A stretch of DNA of 64,000 bases from CAVQBJ01 sp963819075 (lineage in GTDB: Bacteria; Actinomycetota; Thermoleophilia; Solirubrobacterales; Solirubrobacteraceae). This document shows, piece after piece, positions 1 to 8,792 of this stretch. The translations under genes were made by a program, and so were the position numbers. The stretch's first letter is position 1. Each line of letters begins with the position of its first letter. The stretch lies in NCBI GenBank assembly GCA_963819075.1, contig CAWFUP010000002.1, positions 992,001-1,056,000 of the forward strand, written 5' to 3'. Below the pieces are notes generated by a model. It searched no databases. It was not told the DNA's origin and saw nothing but the letters and a program-made list of their open reading frames with translations.

Positions 1-577
1 GGCACAGGTCGACGTCCTCGTAGCCGTTGCGGTACTCCTCGTCGAAGCCGCCGAGCGCTCCGAAGCGTCCGCCGGGGATGAGCGCGCACGCTCCGGTGAC
101 GAGCTGCAGGCGCCGCGAGCGCGTGACGGCCGCGTGGTCACCGGGCAGACCGGCGTACAGGTGCGCCGGCCAGCGGCGCTCGGAGATGCACATGCCGGCG
201 TGCTGGATCGTGCCGTCGGGGTAGAGCAGCCGGGCACCGACGACGCCGGCCTCAGGGTGCGCCGCGGCGTGGTCGCGCAGCGCCTCGTACCAGCCGGGCA
301 GCGGGATCGTGTCGTTGTTGAGCAGGAGGATCGATTCGGCGCTCGCGCGCTCGGCGCCGAGGTTGCACGCCGCCGCGAAGCCGCCGCTCGTCTCGCAGCG
401 GACGAGGGTGATGCGATCCCCGTAGGACGCGAGCAGGCGGGGCGTCAGATCGGTGCTCGCGTCGTCGACGACGACGATCTCGACGTCGGGGAGGCCCTGC
501 TCGAGCAGGGCATCGAGGCAGCGACGAGTGAGCGCAGCCCGATCGTGAACCGGGATGATGATCGAGCACGCGGCCAT
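1..577 (-). CDS. Family 2 glycosyltransferase, C-terminus cut by window edge
   Basis: Likely transfers a sugar from a nucleotide-sugar donor during surface glycan assembly. The N-terminal SIIIPVHDRAALTRRCLDAL segment is the classical GT-A opening. It is followed by VVVDDAST, a LLLNNDTIPLPGWYEAL stretch carrying the donor/metal-binding NND motif, and near the edge GFDEEYRNGYEDVDLC, the acceptor-side ED-x-D motif. About 192 residues are visible and the frame runs off the window at base 1, so the C-terminus is unseen. Start is the ATG at 577; a TATGAT -10-like box lies 12 bases upstream (590-595, minus strand). The gene diverges from the next glycosyltransferase 62 bases away, so the two probably share a promoter region. 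The family is secure; donor and acceptor cannot be told from sequence. Confidence 0.85.
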   Translation of the reverse strand, partial: MAACSIIIPVHDRAALTRRCLDALLEQGLPDVEIVVVDDASTDLTPRLLASYGDRITLVRCETSGGFAAACNLGAERASAESILLLNNDTIPLPGWYEALRDHAAAHPEAGVVGARLLYPDGTIQHAGMCISERRWPAHLYAGLPGDHAAVTRSRRLQLVTGACALIPGGRFGALGGFDEEYRNGYEDVDLC

Positions 578-589
578 CGGGACGCCCCG

Positions 590-595
590 ATCATA
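590..595 (-). promoter_or_regulatory. Candidate -10 box TATGAT
   Basis: TATGAT on the minus strand, 12 bases before the ATG of the leftward glycosyltransferase, in the 61-base gap between divergent genes. It is one mismatch from the sigma-70 consensus. No convincing -35 was found; inferred by position only. Confidence 0.35.
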
Positions 596-638
596 GGTCT
601 CGCGCGGGTCGACGGACCGCTCGGCGACCCGTCACCAT

Positions 639-2690
639 GTGGCGATGAGCAACGAGGACTCCGACCTCGCGGGCGCCGACGCGCTGCAGGGCCGCCCGCA
701 CGGGCCGTTCGCGCGGGTCGGCCGCCGCATCTACCTGACCTACCGCTACCTCGGCCCGCGCGCGCTGCTCGTGCGGCTGCTCACCTTCCCGTTGCGCTTC
801 ACGCCGCTGCGGCGCTTCCTGCCCCGCGGGGAGGCGCCCGAGCTGCGCCGCGCGCGGCACTGGTACCGCGAGCACGCGCGGCCGGTCACGGTCGTGATCC
901 CGAGCTACCACGACGCCGTCGACGTCGAGCGGCTCGTGGGCAGCATCCGCCGCACGACGCGCCGCGAGCTCGTGCGGATCGTCGTCGCCGACGATGCGAG
1001 CGGCGACGCGCACCTCGCGCGCCTGCGCGCGATCGAGGGCATCACCGTGATCGCCGGCGAGGAGAACCGCGGGTTCGCCGCGAACGTGAACCGCGGGCTG
1101 CGCGCGGCCGGCGACGAGCGCGACGTCGTCGTGCTCAACTCCGACATGGAGGCCCGTCGGCATTGGCTGGCCTGCCTGCAGTACGCGGCGAGCGACGAGA
1201 AGGACCCCGTCGGGATCGTCGGTGCGAAGCTCGTCTACCCGGACGGGCGGATCCAGTTCGGCGGGACGATTCGCAACGCGCAGGCGCCCGAGTGGTTCGA
1301 CCACCGCTATCGGGGCAAGCCGGCGTCGTGGGGGCCGGCCAACGTCAAGAGCGTGTCGCTCGCCGTCACCGGCGCCTGCATGTACGTGCGGCGCGCGCTG
1401 ATCGAGCGTGTCGGCCTGCTCGACGAGGACTTTCCGATGGCGTACGAGGACGTTGACTGGTGCCTGCGCTCGTGGCAGGCCGGGCTGCGCGTGCTCTACC
1501 AGCCCCACGCGGAGCTCATCCACTACGAGTCGGCCACGCGGGGCAGCGAGGTCGGCGAGCGCGAGCGAGCGTCGCAACGGCACTTCTGGGCACGCTGGGG
1601 CGCGTTCTTCGACGAGCGCCCGGTGCGCACCCAGACCGGCGCGCTGCGCGTCGTCTACGTCACCGAGGGCACCGGCGTGGGCGGCGGGCACCGCGACATC
1701 TTCGAGCACCTCAACGGCCTCATCGAGCGCGGTCACGACGCCCAGCTGTACAGCCTCGGCGAGCAGCCCGATTGGTTCGACCTGCGTGCGCCGGTGCACA
1801 CGTTCGAGGATTACGGGGAGCTCGTGCGCGCGCTCGCACCGCTGCCGGCGATCAAGGTGGCGACGTGGTGGAACACGGCGGTGCCGGTGTGGCAGGCGAG
1901 CGTGCTGGCCGGCATCCCCGTCTATTTCGTGCAGGACATCGAGACGAGCTACTACCCCGACGATGAGCTGACGCGCCACGCCGTGCTCGATTCCTATCGC
2001 CCGGAATTCCGGTACATGACGATCTCGGGCTGGAATGGCGATCGTCTGCGTGAGCTCGGCCACGAGGCGCAGCTGATCCCGCCGGGGATCGACCTCGAGA
2101 TGTTCCGCCCGCGTCCGGAGGTGGCCCGCCGCGAGGACATGGTGCTCTCGCTCGGTCGCTCCAACCCGCTCAAGAACCTCCGGCTGACGATCGCCGCCTG
2201 GCGCGCGCTCCCGGAGCCGCGACCACAGCTGTGCCTGTTCGGCATCGAGCCCGAGCTGGCCACCGATGCCGGCATGCGCTACGTCGAGGCTCCTGCCGAC
2301 GAGGAGGTGGCGCGACTGCTGAGCGAGGCGACGGCGTTCGTGCTCACCTCGACGCACGAGGGCTTCGCGCTCCCGCCGCTCGAGGCGATGGCGACCGGCG
2401 GCGCGGTCGTCTGCACCGACGCCCACGGGAACCGTGACTTCTGCCGCGACGGCGAGAACTGCCTGCTCTGCGAGTCCAACGCCGCCTCGGTGACCGCCGC
2501 GCTCGCACGCGTGCTCGGCGACGCCGAGCTGCGCGCGCGTCTCGGCGCCGCGGGAATCGAGACCGCGCGCGAATACGCGTGGCCGCGGCGCATCGACGCG
2601 CTCGAGGCGTTCCTCGGCGAGGCGGCGCAGCCCCGGCCGATCGAGCCCTCGACCGACGTCGTGCCCGAGCTTCGCCGCGTCGCGCGGTAG
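639..2690 (+). CDS. Two-domain glycosyltransferase (GT2 + GT4 fusion)
   Basis: A 683-residue protein joining two glycosyltransferase folds, so it could add two sugars in succession. Residues about 83-320 are GT2: VTVVIPSYHD at 83-92, VVVLNSDME around 163-171 (NSD as DxD equivalent) and AYEDVDWCLRSW around 269-279. Residues about 335-670 are GT4: an N-terminal GTGVGGGHRDIFEHL glycine-rich loop, LSLGRSNPLKNL near 505, and EGFALPPLEAMATGG near 585, which is the E-x7-E donor-binding motif of the family. Start is GTG 639 or ATG 645 in the same frame; neither has a clear Shine-Dalgarno. The gene stands alone between a divergent GT2 and a convergent GT. Each domain looks complete, with no missing key motif. 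Linkage formed is unknown. Confidence 0.88.
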   Translation: MAMSNEDSDLAGADALQGRPHGPFARVGRRIYLTYRYLGPRALLVRLLTFPLRFTPLRRFLPRGEAPELRRARHWYREHARPVTVVIPSYHDAVDVERLVGSIRRTTRRELVRIVVADDASGDAHLARLRAIEGITVIAGEENRGFAANVNRGLRAAGDERDVVVLNSDMEARRHWLACLQYAASDEKDPVGIVGAKLVYPDGRIQFGGTIRNAQAPEWFDHRYRGKPASWGPANVKSVSLAVTGACMYVRRALIERVGLLDEDFPMAYEDVDWCLRSWQAGLRVLYQPHAELIHYESATRGSEVGERERASQRHFWARWGAFFDERPVRTQTGALRVVYVTEGTGVGGGHRDIFEHLNGLIERGHDAQLYSLGEQPDWFDLRAPVHTFEDYGELVRALAPLPAIKVATWWNTAVPVWQASVLAGIPVYFVQDIETSYYPDDELTRHAVLDSYRPEFRYMTISGWNGDRLRELGHEAQLIPPGIDLEMFRPRPEVARREDMVLSLGRSNPLKNLRLTIAAWRALPEPRPQLCLFGIEPELATDAGMRYVEAPADEEVARLLSEATAFVLTSTHEGFALPPLEAMATGGAVVCTDAHGNRDFCRDGENCLLCESNAASVTAALARVLGDAELRARLGAAGIETAREYAWPRRIDALEAFLGEAAQPRPIEPSTDVVPELRRVAR

Positions 2691-2698
2691 TTCGTCCT

Positions 2699-5005
2699 TT
2701 AGTCCTCTCGCTGCCGCCGGCGCGTGAGCGCCCGACTCGCGCGAAACCCGGCGCCGGCGGCGCCGTAGAGCCGCCGGCTCAGCCCCGGGCGCTGGCCGAG
2801 CGCGAGCAAGGCCCGCTGCACGTCCTCGGGCAGCGAGCCGTGGGGACCGATGAGCTCGAGGGCGAAGCCGACCTCCGCGTTGAGGTCGTCGTACATCCGC
2901 TGCGCGTGGACGCGCTCGCCGACGAGGCGGCGCACGAGCGCGTCGTGGGCGTCGATCAGCTCGCGTCGCTCGAGCTCGCGGCGGACGGCGTCCTGGCTGA
3001 CCGTCGCGGCGACGCGCACCGGGGCCACGACCGCCTCGCGGTACACCTGCAGCGTCTGCGCCGCGGTGGCGCTCCACGTCACCGACGCCGCGGCGGCGCG
3101 GATCGTCCGCACGTGCCGATCGCGCGCCGCGCGATTCTCGATCAGCTCGATCAGGCGGTCGGCGCTCGCGTCGGCGTCCCAGGGCACGATCGCTGCCGCA
3201 CTCTCGGGCAGCACCTCGGCGAGCGAGCTCTGCGCCGCGAACGCGCACGGCACCCCGTAGGCCGCGCACTCGAACGGCACGAGCCCGAAGCCCTCATACG
3301 TCGTCGGGTACAGCACCGCCGCGGCGTTGCTGAGCAGCCAGCTCTTCTCCTCCTCGGTGATCGCGCCGAGGTTGAGGATCCGCTCGGCGAGGGTCTCGTG
3401 TCGCGCGAGGTAGGCCCGCTCGTCGCCGCGTGAGGAGCCGTGCGGCACGTGGGCGCCGGCGAACGCGAGGCGCCCCGGCCACGCGTGGCGCTCGAGTAAT
3501 GCCGCGAATAGGCGCAGCGCGAACTCGCGGTTCTTATGGCGGAAGTCGGTGCCGAGGCAGAGCACGAACGGCGCGTCGGCCGCGTCGCCGGCGGCCAGAC
3601 CGTCCGGCGGGTGGCCCGGGCTCGGGTGGACGTGGTCGATGCCGGGAGGCACGATCCGCACGCGCTCGGGCTCGGTGAGCTCATCGGCGAGCAGCTCGTC
3701 GCGCGTGTGCTCGGAGAACACGATGACCCGGTCGGCCGCGGCGAGCGCCTCGCGGCTCGCGCGCTGGAAGTCGATCCACGCCTCGGCGTCCGTGAAGTAG
3801 CCGGGGTTGCGGTAGGCGATGAGGTCGAGCTGGTTGAAGACGACGCGCTCGCCGAGGCGGAACGCGAACCACAGGTCGTCGGTCTGGAAGACCTGCTGCG
3901 GTCGGTGGAAGATCGTGCTCGCCGGCGTCGACGCATCGATGTCGGCGACCGACAGCACCTCGGCGCTCGCGAGCGCCTGTAGCTCCCGCACCGTGCCGGG
4001 GCTCGTCTCCTCGCTGACCAGAACGCGCAGCCGCAGCTCGCCGGTCGCGTCGAGCGCCCGGATGAGCTGGAGGATGTGGACGTGAGTGCCGGTGACCGTG
4101 GCACCGAGCGAGCGTCCGTCGACCGTCACCGACAGGCGGCGCTGCGGCCCGCGGGCGGCCTCGAGCGCACGGGGCAGGACCGGGGAGGCGGGTGCGGCGT
4201 CGGGGTGGCGGACGTAGGGATAGCGGTCGAGCAGCCACCCCGGCGGCGGCGTGGCGTCGGGAGTGCTCGGTAGTGAGCGGACGGCGACGTCGTCGGCGGC
4301 GACGTGGCCGAGCCCGCGCAGGACGCAGCGCTGCGCGAGGTCGATCTCGACGGCGTGCGCGGGGGCGAGGCGCTCGTCGAGCGGCCCGACGAGCTCGAGG
4401 GCGTCGCGGCGCAGGTAGACGCACGGGCCGAACGCGCCGGCGAGTCGCGGGCGCAGGCGCAGCGTCTGCTCGACCAGGCGGGCGGCGACGTCGTCGAGCA
4501 GGCCGAGGGCACCATCGTCGCTGCTGATGGCGAGCGGGCCGCCGGTCAGCGTGAGCGCGCTCGCGGTGGCCAGGTTGGAGTCGGCGTGGGCGGCGTCGCG
4601 GAGGTTCTCGAGCCACCCGTCGGCGACGTGGCAGGGAGCGAGCACCAGCGCGACGTCGGCCGGTGCGAGCAGGTGCAGCGCGGCGTTGAGCGCGCACGTC
4701 CCCGCGTCCGCGCCGCCGCCCGCCGCTACGTGATCGTCGTTGGGGCCCGTATAGGCATCCCCACGACGATCACCGTCTCGGCCGGCTGGCGGCGCGCCGG
4801 CGTGCCAGAGGTCGGGGTGCTTGTCGAGCTCGGCCGGCGCCACCGCGCCCGTCACCACGCAGGGAACCTCAGGCCTGGTGCGCCTCTGGACGGCGTCAAT
4901 CGTCGAGGCCAGGGCCGTCGCGTCGGTGCCGGCGACGATGACCACGCACGCCTGCCCGCGGGCGACGTGTGGTCGATCCCCCTCGGTGAGCTCGCGCGCG
5001 CTCAC
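2699..5005 (-). CDS. Two-domain glycosyltransferase (degenerate GT2 + GT4)
   Basis: About 768 residues. The first 250 or so resemble a GT2 fold: ACVVIVAGTDATALASTIDA, then ALVLAPCHVADGWLENL and GPLDERLAPAHAVEIDLAQR. The usual DxD is poorly preserved, so this half may bind acceptor rather than catalyse. From about residue 290 it is a GT4: LSVTVDGRSLGATVTGTHVH, VIVFSEHTRDELL, VRIVPPGIDHVHPS, and YPTTYEGFGLVPFECAAYG with the conserved E-x7-E arrangement. GTG 5005 is chosen because the frame upstream (to 5137) is low in family-like sequence and would overlap the divergent gene at 5115. The frame ends 9 bases from the convergent fusion GT at 2690. Product and linkage unknown. Confidence 0.8.
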   Translation of the reverse strand: MSARELTEGDRPHVARGQACVVIVAGTDATALASTIDAVQRRTRPEVPCVVTGAVAPAELDKHPDLWHAGAPPAGRDGDRRGDAYTGPNDDHVAAGGGADAGTCALNAALHLLAPADVALVLAPCHVADGWLENLRDAAHADSNLATASALTLTGGPLAISSDDGALGLLDDVAARLVEQTLRLRPRLAGAFGPCVYLRRDALELVGPLDERLAPAHAVEIDLAQRCVLRGLGHVAADDVAVRSLPSTPDATPPPGWLLDRYPYVRHPDAAPASPVLPRALEAARGPQRRLSVTVDGRSLGATVTGTHVHILQLIRALDATGELRLRVLVSEETSPGTVRELQALASAEVLSVADIDASTPASTIFHRPQQVFQTDDLWFAFRLGERVVFNQLDLIAYRNPGYFTDAEAWIDFQRASREALAAADRVIVFSEHTRDELLADELTEPERVRIVPPGIDHVHPSPGHPPDGLAAGDAADAPFVLCLGTDFRHKNREFALRLFAALLERHAWPGRLAFAGAHVPHGSSRGDERAYLARHETLAERILNLGAITEEEKSWLLSNAAAVLYPTTYEGFGLVPFECAAYGVPCAFAAQSSLAEVLPESAAAIVPWDADASADRLIELIENRAARDRHVRTIRAAAASVTWSATAAQTLQVYREAVVAPVRVAATVSQDAVRRELERRELIDAHDALVRRLVGERVHAQRMYDDLNAEVGFALELIGPHGSLPEDVQRALLALGQRPGLSRRLYGAAGAGFRASRALTRRRQRED

Positions 5006-5060
5006 CCGACGTCCCGGTCCTCGCTGCTGGCGTCGCCGGCCTCGTTCATCGAGGTTGGCC

Positions 5061-5070
5061 AGTCTAGAGT
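5061..5070. promoter_or_regulatory. Overlapping divergent -10-like boxes
   Basis: The decamer AGTCTAGAGT contains TAGAGT on the plus strand and TAGACT on the minus strand, both TAnnnT. It lies in the gap between the leftward fusion glycosyltransferase and the rightward small protein at 5115. This suggests one bidirectional promoter. Inference from pattern only. Confidence 0.3.
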
Positions 5071-5114
5071 ACGTCCCCTGCGGCGCTGCGCGTGGCGCAC
5101 CGCGGTGGGCGCCT

Positions 5115-5498
5115 ATGGCCAAGGCAATCGACACCACTCAGCTCGACCGCGTGGAAGCGGTGCTCGTGCGTGGGCCGGTGCCGCTGGCGGCGCAGAGTCC
5201 CAGCCAGCGATTGCGCCGCGCGTTCCGCGGCGCGCTGCTGCGGCTCACCCGGCCGTTCGCGCGCTACGAGCGCGAGGTCGACGTGGCGCTGCTCGACGCG
5301 CTTCGCCGCCACCACGCCGAGCTCGAGGGACTGCGCAAGCGCCACGACGAGCGCATCGACCGCCTCGAGCAGCTGAGCAAGGAGATCATCATCGCCACGC
5401 AGTCGCTGCATCGTCTGTGCCAGGAGGCGGGGATCGACGACGCCGCGGTCGTCCCCGCGCCTCAGGCGAAGTCGACGAGGCCCGTGCCCGACCAGTGA
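5115..5498 (+). CDS. Small coiled-coil protein of unknown function
   Basis: A 127-residue soluble protein with no family I can name. Residues about 30-100 are rich in Arg, Leu and Glu with heptad-like spacing (LRRAFRGALLRLTRPFARYE, then LRRHHAELEGLRKRHDERID), predicting a long amphipathic helix or coiled coil. There is no signal peptide or membrane segment. The start is ATG 5115 (MAKAID). Its 3' end overlaps the convergent methyltransferase by 37 bases, and it is enclosed by glycosyltransferases. It may be a scaffold or regulatory partner of a GT, as short coiled-coil companions are in some actinobacterial glycan loci, but this is inference. Codon pattern supports coding: third positions are strongly G/C. 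Confidence 0.6.
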   Translation: MAKAIDTTQLDRVEAVLVRGPVPLAAQSPSQRLRRAFRGALLRLTRPFARYEREVDVALLDALRRHHAELEGLRKRHDERIDRLEQLSKEIIIATQSLHRLCQEAGIDDAAVVPAPQAKSTRPVPDQ

Positions 5499-6178
5499 CC
5501 GAACGAGGTCAGATCGAGCTTCGGCCGCTCGATTTCGCGCCAGATCGCGAGCATGTTCCAGACGCGGATGTCGTCGAACATCACGATCGGCGCGTGCGCG
5601 AGGCCGACGTCCTCGAACGCTCGTAGGAAGTCGCGCTCCTGCTGTCCGTCCTTCGCGGCGTCGGCGAAGATGAAGTCGGCGGACGCGAGGATGTCGGCGT
5701 TGGATCGCCACCCCTCGGGGCTGGACAGGTCGTCGAGGCGCTGCTCCAGGCGCCCGTCGGCGAGGTCCTCCTCACGCAGGACGGCCCCCGGGTAGTCGTG
5801 CCAGTCGATCAGGTCGTAGGTGACGATCCGTCCATCCTCGGGGAGCGCCGCCTTCATGGCGAGCGCCGACATGCCCGTTGCCGTGCCGATCTCCACGATC
5901 GTCTGGGGCCGCAGCGTGGCCACCAGACCGGTGAGCAGCTTGTAGTGCTCTCCGGGCCAGACCTCGACGAACTCGTCGGTCGTGCGGGTGGCCAGCTCAG
6001 CGTGGTCGACGGTCCGGGCGTGGGTCGTGGCGGCGATCGCGACGTCGATCAGCCGGTCCGAGCAGCGGCCGTGGACCGGAGCGAGCAGCGAGGGCTCGAC
6101 GTGACGGTCGGAGATCGGGCGGGGGCCGCTCAGCGCGAGTCGGTGCCCGGCGGCGCGGATGGCGGTGGAGACGTTCAT
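5462..6178 (-). CDS. Class I SAM-dependent methyltransferase (Methyltransf_24 type)
   Basis: A 238-residue Rossmann-fold methyltransferase. Residues about 94-110 read TIVEIGTATGMSALAMKAAL, the glycine-rich SAM-binding motif I. GRIVTYDLIDWHDYPG follows with the acidic end of strand 2, and ADFIFADAAKDGQQERDFL carries the acidic motif after strand 4. APIVMFDDIRVWNMLAIWRE is typical of the O-methyltransferase-3/Methyltransf_24 group found in glycan and natural-product loci. It probably O-methylates a sugar or lipid-linked glycan; the substrate cannot be deduced. ATG 6178 diverges from the glycosyltransferase at 6265 across 86 bases. The C-terminus overlaps the small coiled-coil gene tail to tail by 37 bases. 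Confidence 0.82.
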   Translation of the reverse strand: MNVSTAIRAAGHRLALSGPRPISDRHVEPSLLAPVHGRCSDRLIDVAIAATTHARTVDHAELATRTTDEFVEVWPGEHYKLLTGLVATLRPQTIVEIGTATGMSALAMKAALPEDGRIVTYDLIDWHDYPGAVLREEDLADGRLEQRLDDLSSPEGWRSNADILASADFIFADAAKDGQQERDFLRAFEDVGLAHAPIVMFDDIRVWNMLAIWREIERPKLDLTSFGHWSGTGLVDFA

Positions 6179-6264
6179 CGTCTGAGCGAGCGCGGGCTCG
6201 GCCGGCGGATGTTATCCGAGGGCGTCGCGACGGAGGCTTCGGTCGCCTCTGGAAGGATGTGGTG

Positions 6265-8775
6265 ATGCAGGTCGTCTCCCTCGCCACGCGCGCGACGCTT
6301 CCCCAGGCCCGGGTGCTCGCGCGCTCTCTCGCTCGACACGAGCCCGACTGGTCGCTGGAGGTCGTCCTCGTCGGGCATGACGCCGGGGTGCGCGGTGATC
6401 GCGAGCCGTTCGCATTGCGGCGCGCCGAGGACGAGCTCGACGTCGACATCCGCGAGCTCATCTGCCGCTATGCCGAGGACGAGCTGATCGCGATCCTCGT
6501 TCCGCGACTGCTGCAGGCGCACGCGCGGGCGCACCGCGAGCCGGTCCTGCACCTTCCGCCGAGCGCCTGGGTCCTCGGCGGGCTGCAACCGTACGAAGCG
6601 CAGCTGCGCTCGCGCGGCGTGCTGCTCGCGCCGCGCTGCGCGCGCGACCTTCCGGCGGACGGGCTGGAGCCGACCGCCAAGCGGCTCGCCGCGAGCGGAC
6701 GCATCGCCGCAAACCTGATGGCCGTCGACGGCTCGCCCGCGGCCGAGACCTTCCTGCGCTGGTGGTGCGCTCGACTCGACGAGCACTTCGGATCGCTCGA
6801 TGGGCGCCGCGCCGGGGGGCGCGTCGAAGACCGCTTCTGGGCGTGGCGCTTCCTCGAGCTCGCGCCGGCCCGCTTCGGCGCGGCGACGCTCGCCCGGGCC
6901 GGCCTCTACCTCAGCCAGTGGAACCTGCACGAGCACACGCTCACCGAGGAGGACGGTCGCGTGCTCGTCGACGGACGCGAGACCGCGCGGCTGCTGGACC
7001 TCCCCGGCTTCGAGCCCGGTCGCCCGTACCGTCTCGCCGCGACGGCCAGTCGCGCCCGGGTGAGCCGATCCCCGGCGCTTCGTCATCTGACCGCGCGCTA
7101 CGCCGCCGAGCTCGACGACGCCGGCTGGCGCGACCTCGACGAGATACGACGCCAGGTCGGCCGCCGGCTGGCCAACGGTCTCGTGTTCGACGAGGCGATG
7201 TGGGCGCTCAGCGCGCAGGCGTACACGCTCGGCGAGGACTTCGGCGATCTCTTCACGCCCGAGGGCACGGACGCGTTCGTCGCCTGGCTGCACGGCCCAG
7301 CTCCGCGCGGCGCGCGCCACGGCGTCAACCGGTACGTCTTCCATCGCGTCGCGCGCGAGCGCCCCGACGTGCCGCGGGCGTATCCCGACCTCGACGGTGC
7401 CGACGCCGCCGGCTACGTCGCGTGGTGTCGCAGCTTCGGGCGCAGCGAGATGGAGCTGCCCGAGGATTTCCTGCCGCCGGGCGACGGCGCGCCGCCGGCC
7501 GAGCCCGCTGCGACGACGGCCCGCGTCCCGGACGGGGGCAGTGCGGCCGCTCGCGGAGGCGTGGCCATCGGGGGCAACGGCGCCGCGCCGGTCACGTCCG
7601 GCGTAGCGGCGCCGACTGCATCCGGCGAGGCGAACGGCGCCGTCCTCGGCGTGCGCGTGACGGGCTACCTGAGCCACACGCTCGGCCTCGGCTCGGCCGC
7701 CCGCGGCTACGCGAGCGCGCTCGCCGCGGCCGGCGTGCCGGTGACCACGGCAAGCGTGCCGCTGCATCACCTCGAGCTGCCGGTCGAGCTGGCCGCCGAA
7801 TACGGCCGTCACCTGCACGACGACATCGTTCACGCGGGCGGACATGGCTATGAGCTGATCGCGGTCAACGCCGACGAGCTGCCGTCGTTCGTGGAGCGGC
7901 TCGGCGAGGACTACTTCCAGGGGCCGCGGATCGGCATCTGGGGCTGGGAGGTCAACCGCATCCCCGACCGCTGGCGCAGCGCCTTCGAGCTCATCGACGA
8001 GATCTGGGTCTACTCGCGCTTCATGGCCGACAACATCGGTGCGGTCGCGCCGGTTGCGGTGACCGTGCTGCCGCCGCCGGTCTCGCCGCCCGTCCTGCAC
8101 GGCGCGCCGCTGCGCCTGGGCGTGCCCGACGGCTTCCTGTTCTTGTTCGTGTTCGACTACATGAGCACGACGCAGCGCAAGAACCCGGTCGGACTCGTCG
8201 AGGCGTTCCGCAGCGCGTTCACGCCGCAGGACGGCGCGCACCTGCTCATCAAGACGATCAACGCGCCGCTGCGCCCGCTGGCCGAGGAGGAGCTCCTGTG
8301 GGCCTGCCACGGTCGCGATGACATCCACATCATCGACCGCTCGCTCAGCGGCCCGGAGCGTGACGCGCTCATGGCGGCGTGCGACTGCTATGTGTCGCTG
8401 CATCGCTCCGAGGGCTTCGGGCTGACGATGGCCGAGGCGATGTCGATCGGCAAGCCGGTGATCGCGACGGGCTACTCGGGCAACGTCGACTTCATGACGG
8501 CCGAGAACAGCTACCTCGTGGACTACGACATCGTGAGGGTCGGTCCGGACTGCGAGATCTACCCGGCCGACGGCGAATGGGCCGAGCCCGACCTCGAGCA
8601 GGCGGCGCGCCTCATGCGCGGCGTCTACGACGACCCGGCGGACGCACACCGACTCGCGCACCAGGCGCAGCTCGACATCACCCGGCTGCTGTCGCCCGAG
8701 GCCACGGGGGGGGCGATGCGAGAGCGCCTGCTCGCGATGGGCGCCGAGCGGCCGGTCGCCGCCTCGGCCGCCTGA
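6265..8775 (+). CDS. Large two-domain glycosyltransferase (GT-A-like N-terminus + GT4)
   Basis: About 836 residues. The first 270 resemble the actinobacterial GT-A-like domain whose hallmark is a W-N-L-H-E segment: here AGLYLSQWNLHEHTL near residue 215, after FLRWWCARLDEHF and VEDRFWAWRFLELAP. A linker region (about 275-450) ends in an Ala/Gly-rich low-complexity stretch. Residues about 455-830 are GT4: VRVTGYLSHTLGLGSAARGY, IGIWGWEVNRIPDRW, FLFVFDYMSTTQRKNP, LHRSEGFGLTMAEAMSIGKP with E-x7-E, and GYSGNVDFMTAENSYLVDY. ATG 6265 is preferred over two in-frame GTGs (6259, 6262) because GGAAGG at 6251-6256 lies 8 bases before it. The donor is unknown; two sugars may be added. Confidence 0.82.
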   Translation: MQVVSLATRATLPQARVLARSLARHEPDWSLEVVLVGHDAGVRGDREPFALRRAEDELDVDIRELICRYAEDELIAILVPRLLQAHARAHREPVLHLPPSAWVLGGLQPYEAQLRSRGVLLAPRCARDLPADGLEPTAKRLAASGRIAANLMAVDGSPAAETFLRWWCARLDEHFGSLDGRRAGGRVEDRFWAWRFLELAPARFGAATLARAGLYLSQWNLHEHTLTEEDGRVLVDGRETARLLDLPGFEPGRPYRLAATASRARVSRSPALRHLTARYAAELDDAGWRDLDEIRRQVGRRLANGLVFDEAMWALSAQAYTLGEDFGDLFTPEGTDAFVAWLHGPAPRGARHGVNRYVFHRVARERPDVPRAYPDLDGADAAGYVAWCRSFGRSEMELPEDFLPPGDGAPPAEPAATTARVPDGGSAAARGGVAIGGNGAAPVTSGVAAPTASGEANGAVLGVRVTGYLSHTLGLGSAARGYASALAAAGVPVTTASVPLHHLELPVELAAEYGRHLHDDIVHAGGHGYELIAVNADELPSFVERLGEDYFQGPRIGIWGWEVNRIPDRWRSAFELIDEIWVYSRFMADNIGAVAPVAVTVLPPPVSPPVLHGAPLRLGVPDGFLFLFVFDYMSTTQRKNPVGLVEAFRSAFTPQDGAHLLIKTINAPLRPLAEEELLWACHGRDDIHIIDRSLSGPERDALMAACDCYVSLHRSEGFGLTMAEAMSIGKPVIATGYSGNVDFMTAENSYLVDYDIVRVGPDCEIYPADGEWAEPDLEQAARLMRGVYDDPADAHRLAHQAQLDITRLLSPEATGGAMRERLLAMGAERPVAASAA

Positions 8776-8792
8776 GGGCTCAGCGGCGGACC

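Noticed and set aside
591..3269. An 892-codon minus-strand open frame
   Set aside because: Antisense shadow of the GT2-GT4 fusion at 639-2690; no domain motif, abnormal Arg content.
5002..5049. A 15-codon minus-strand ORF ending in GTGA on the start of the 2699-5005 glycosyltransferase
   Set aside because: Too short to judge and its distance to the -10-like box (11 bases) is unremarkable; may be chance.
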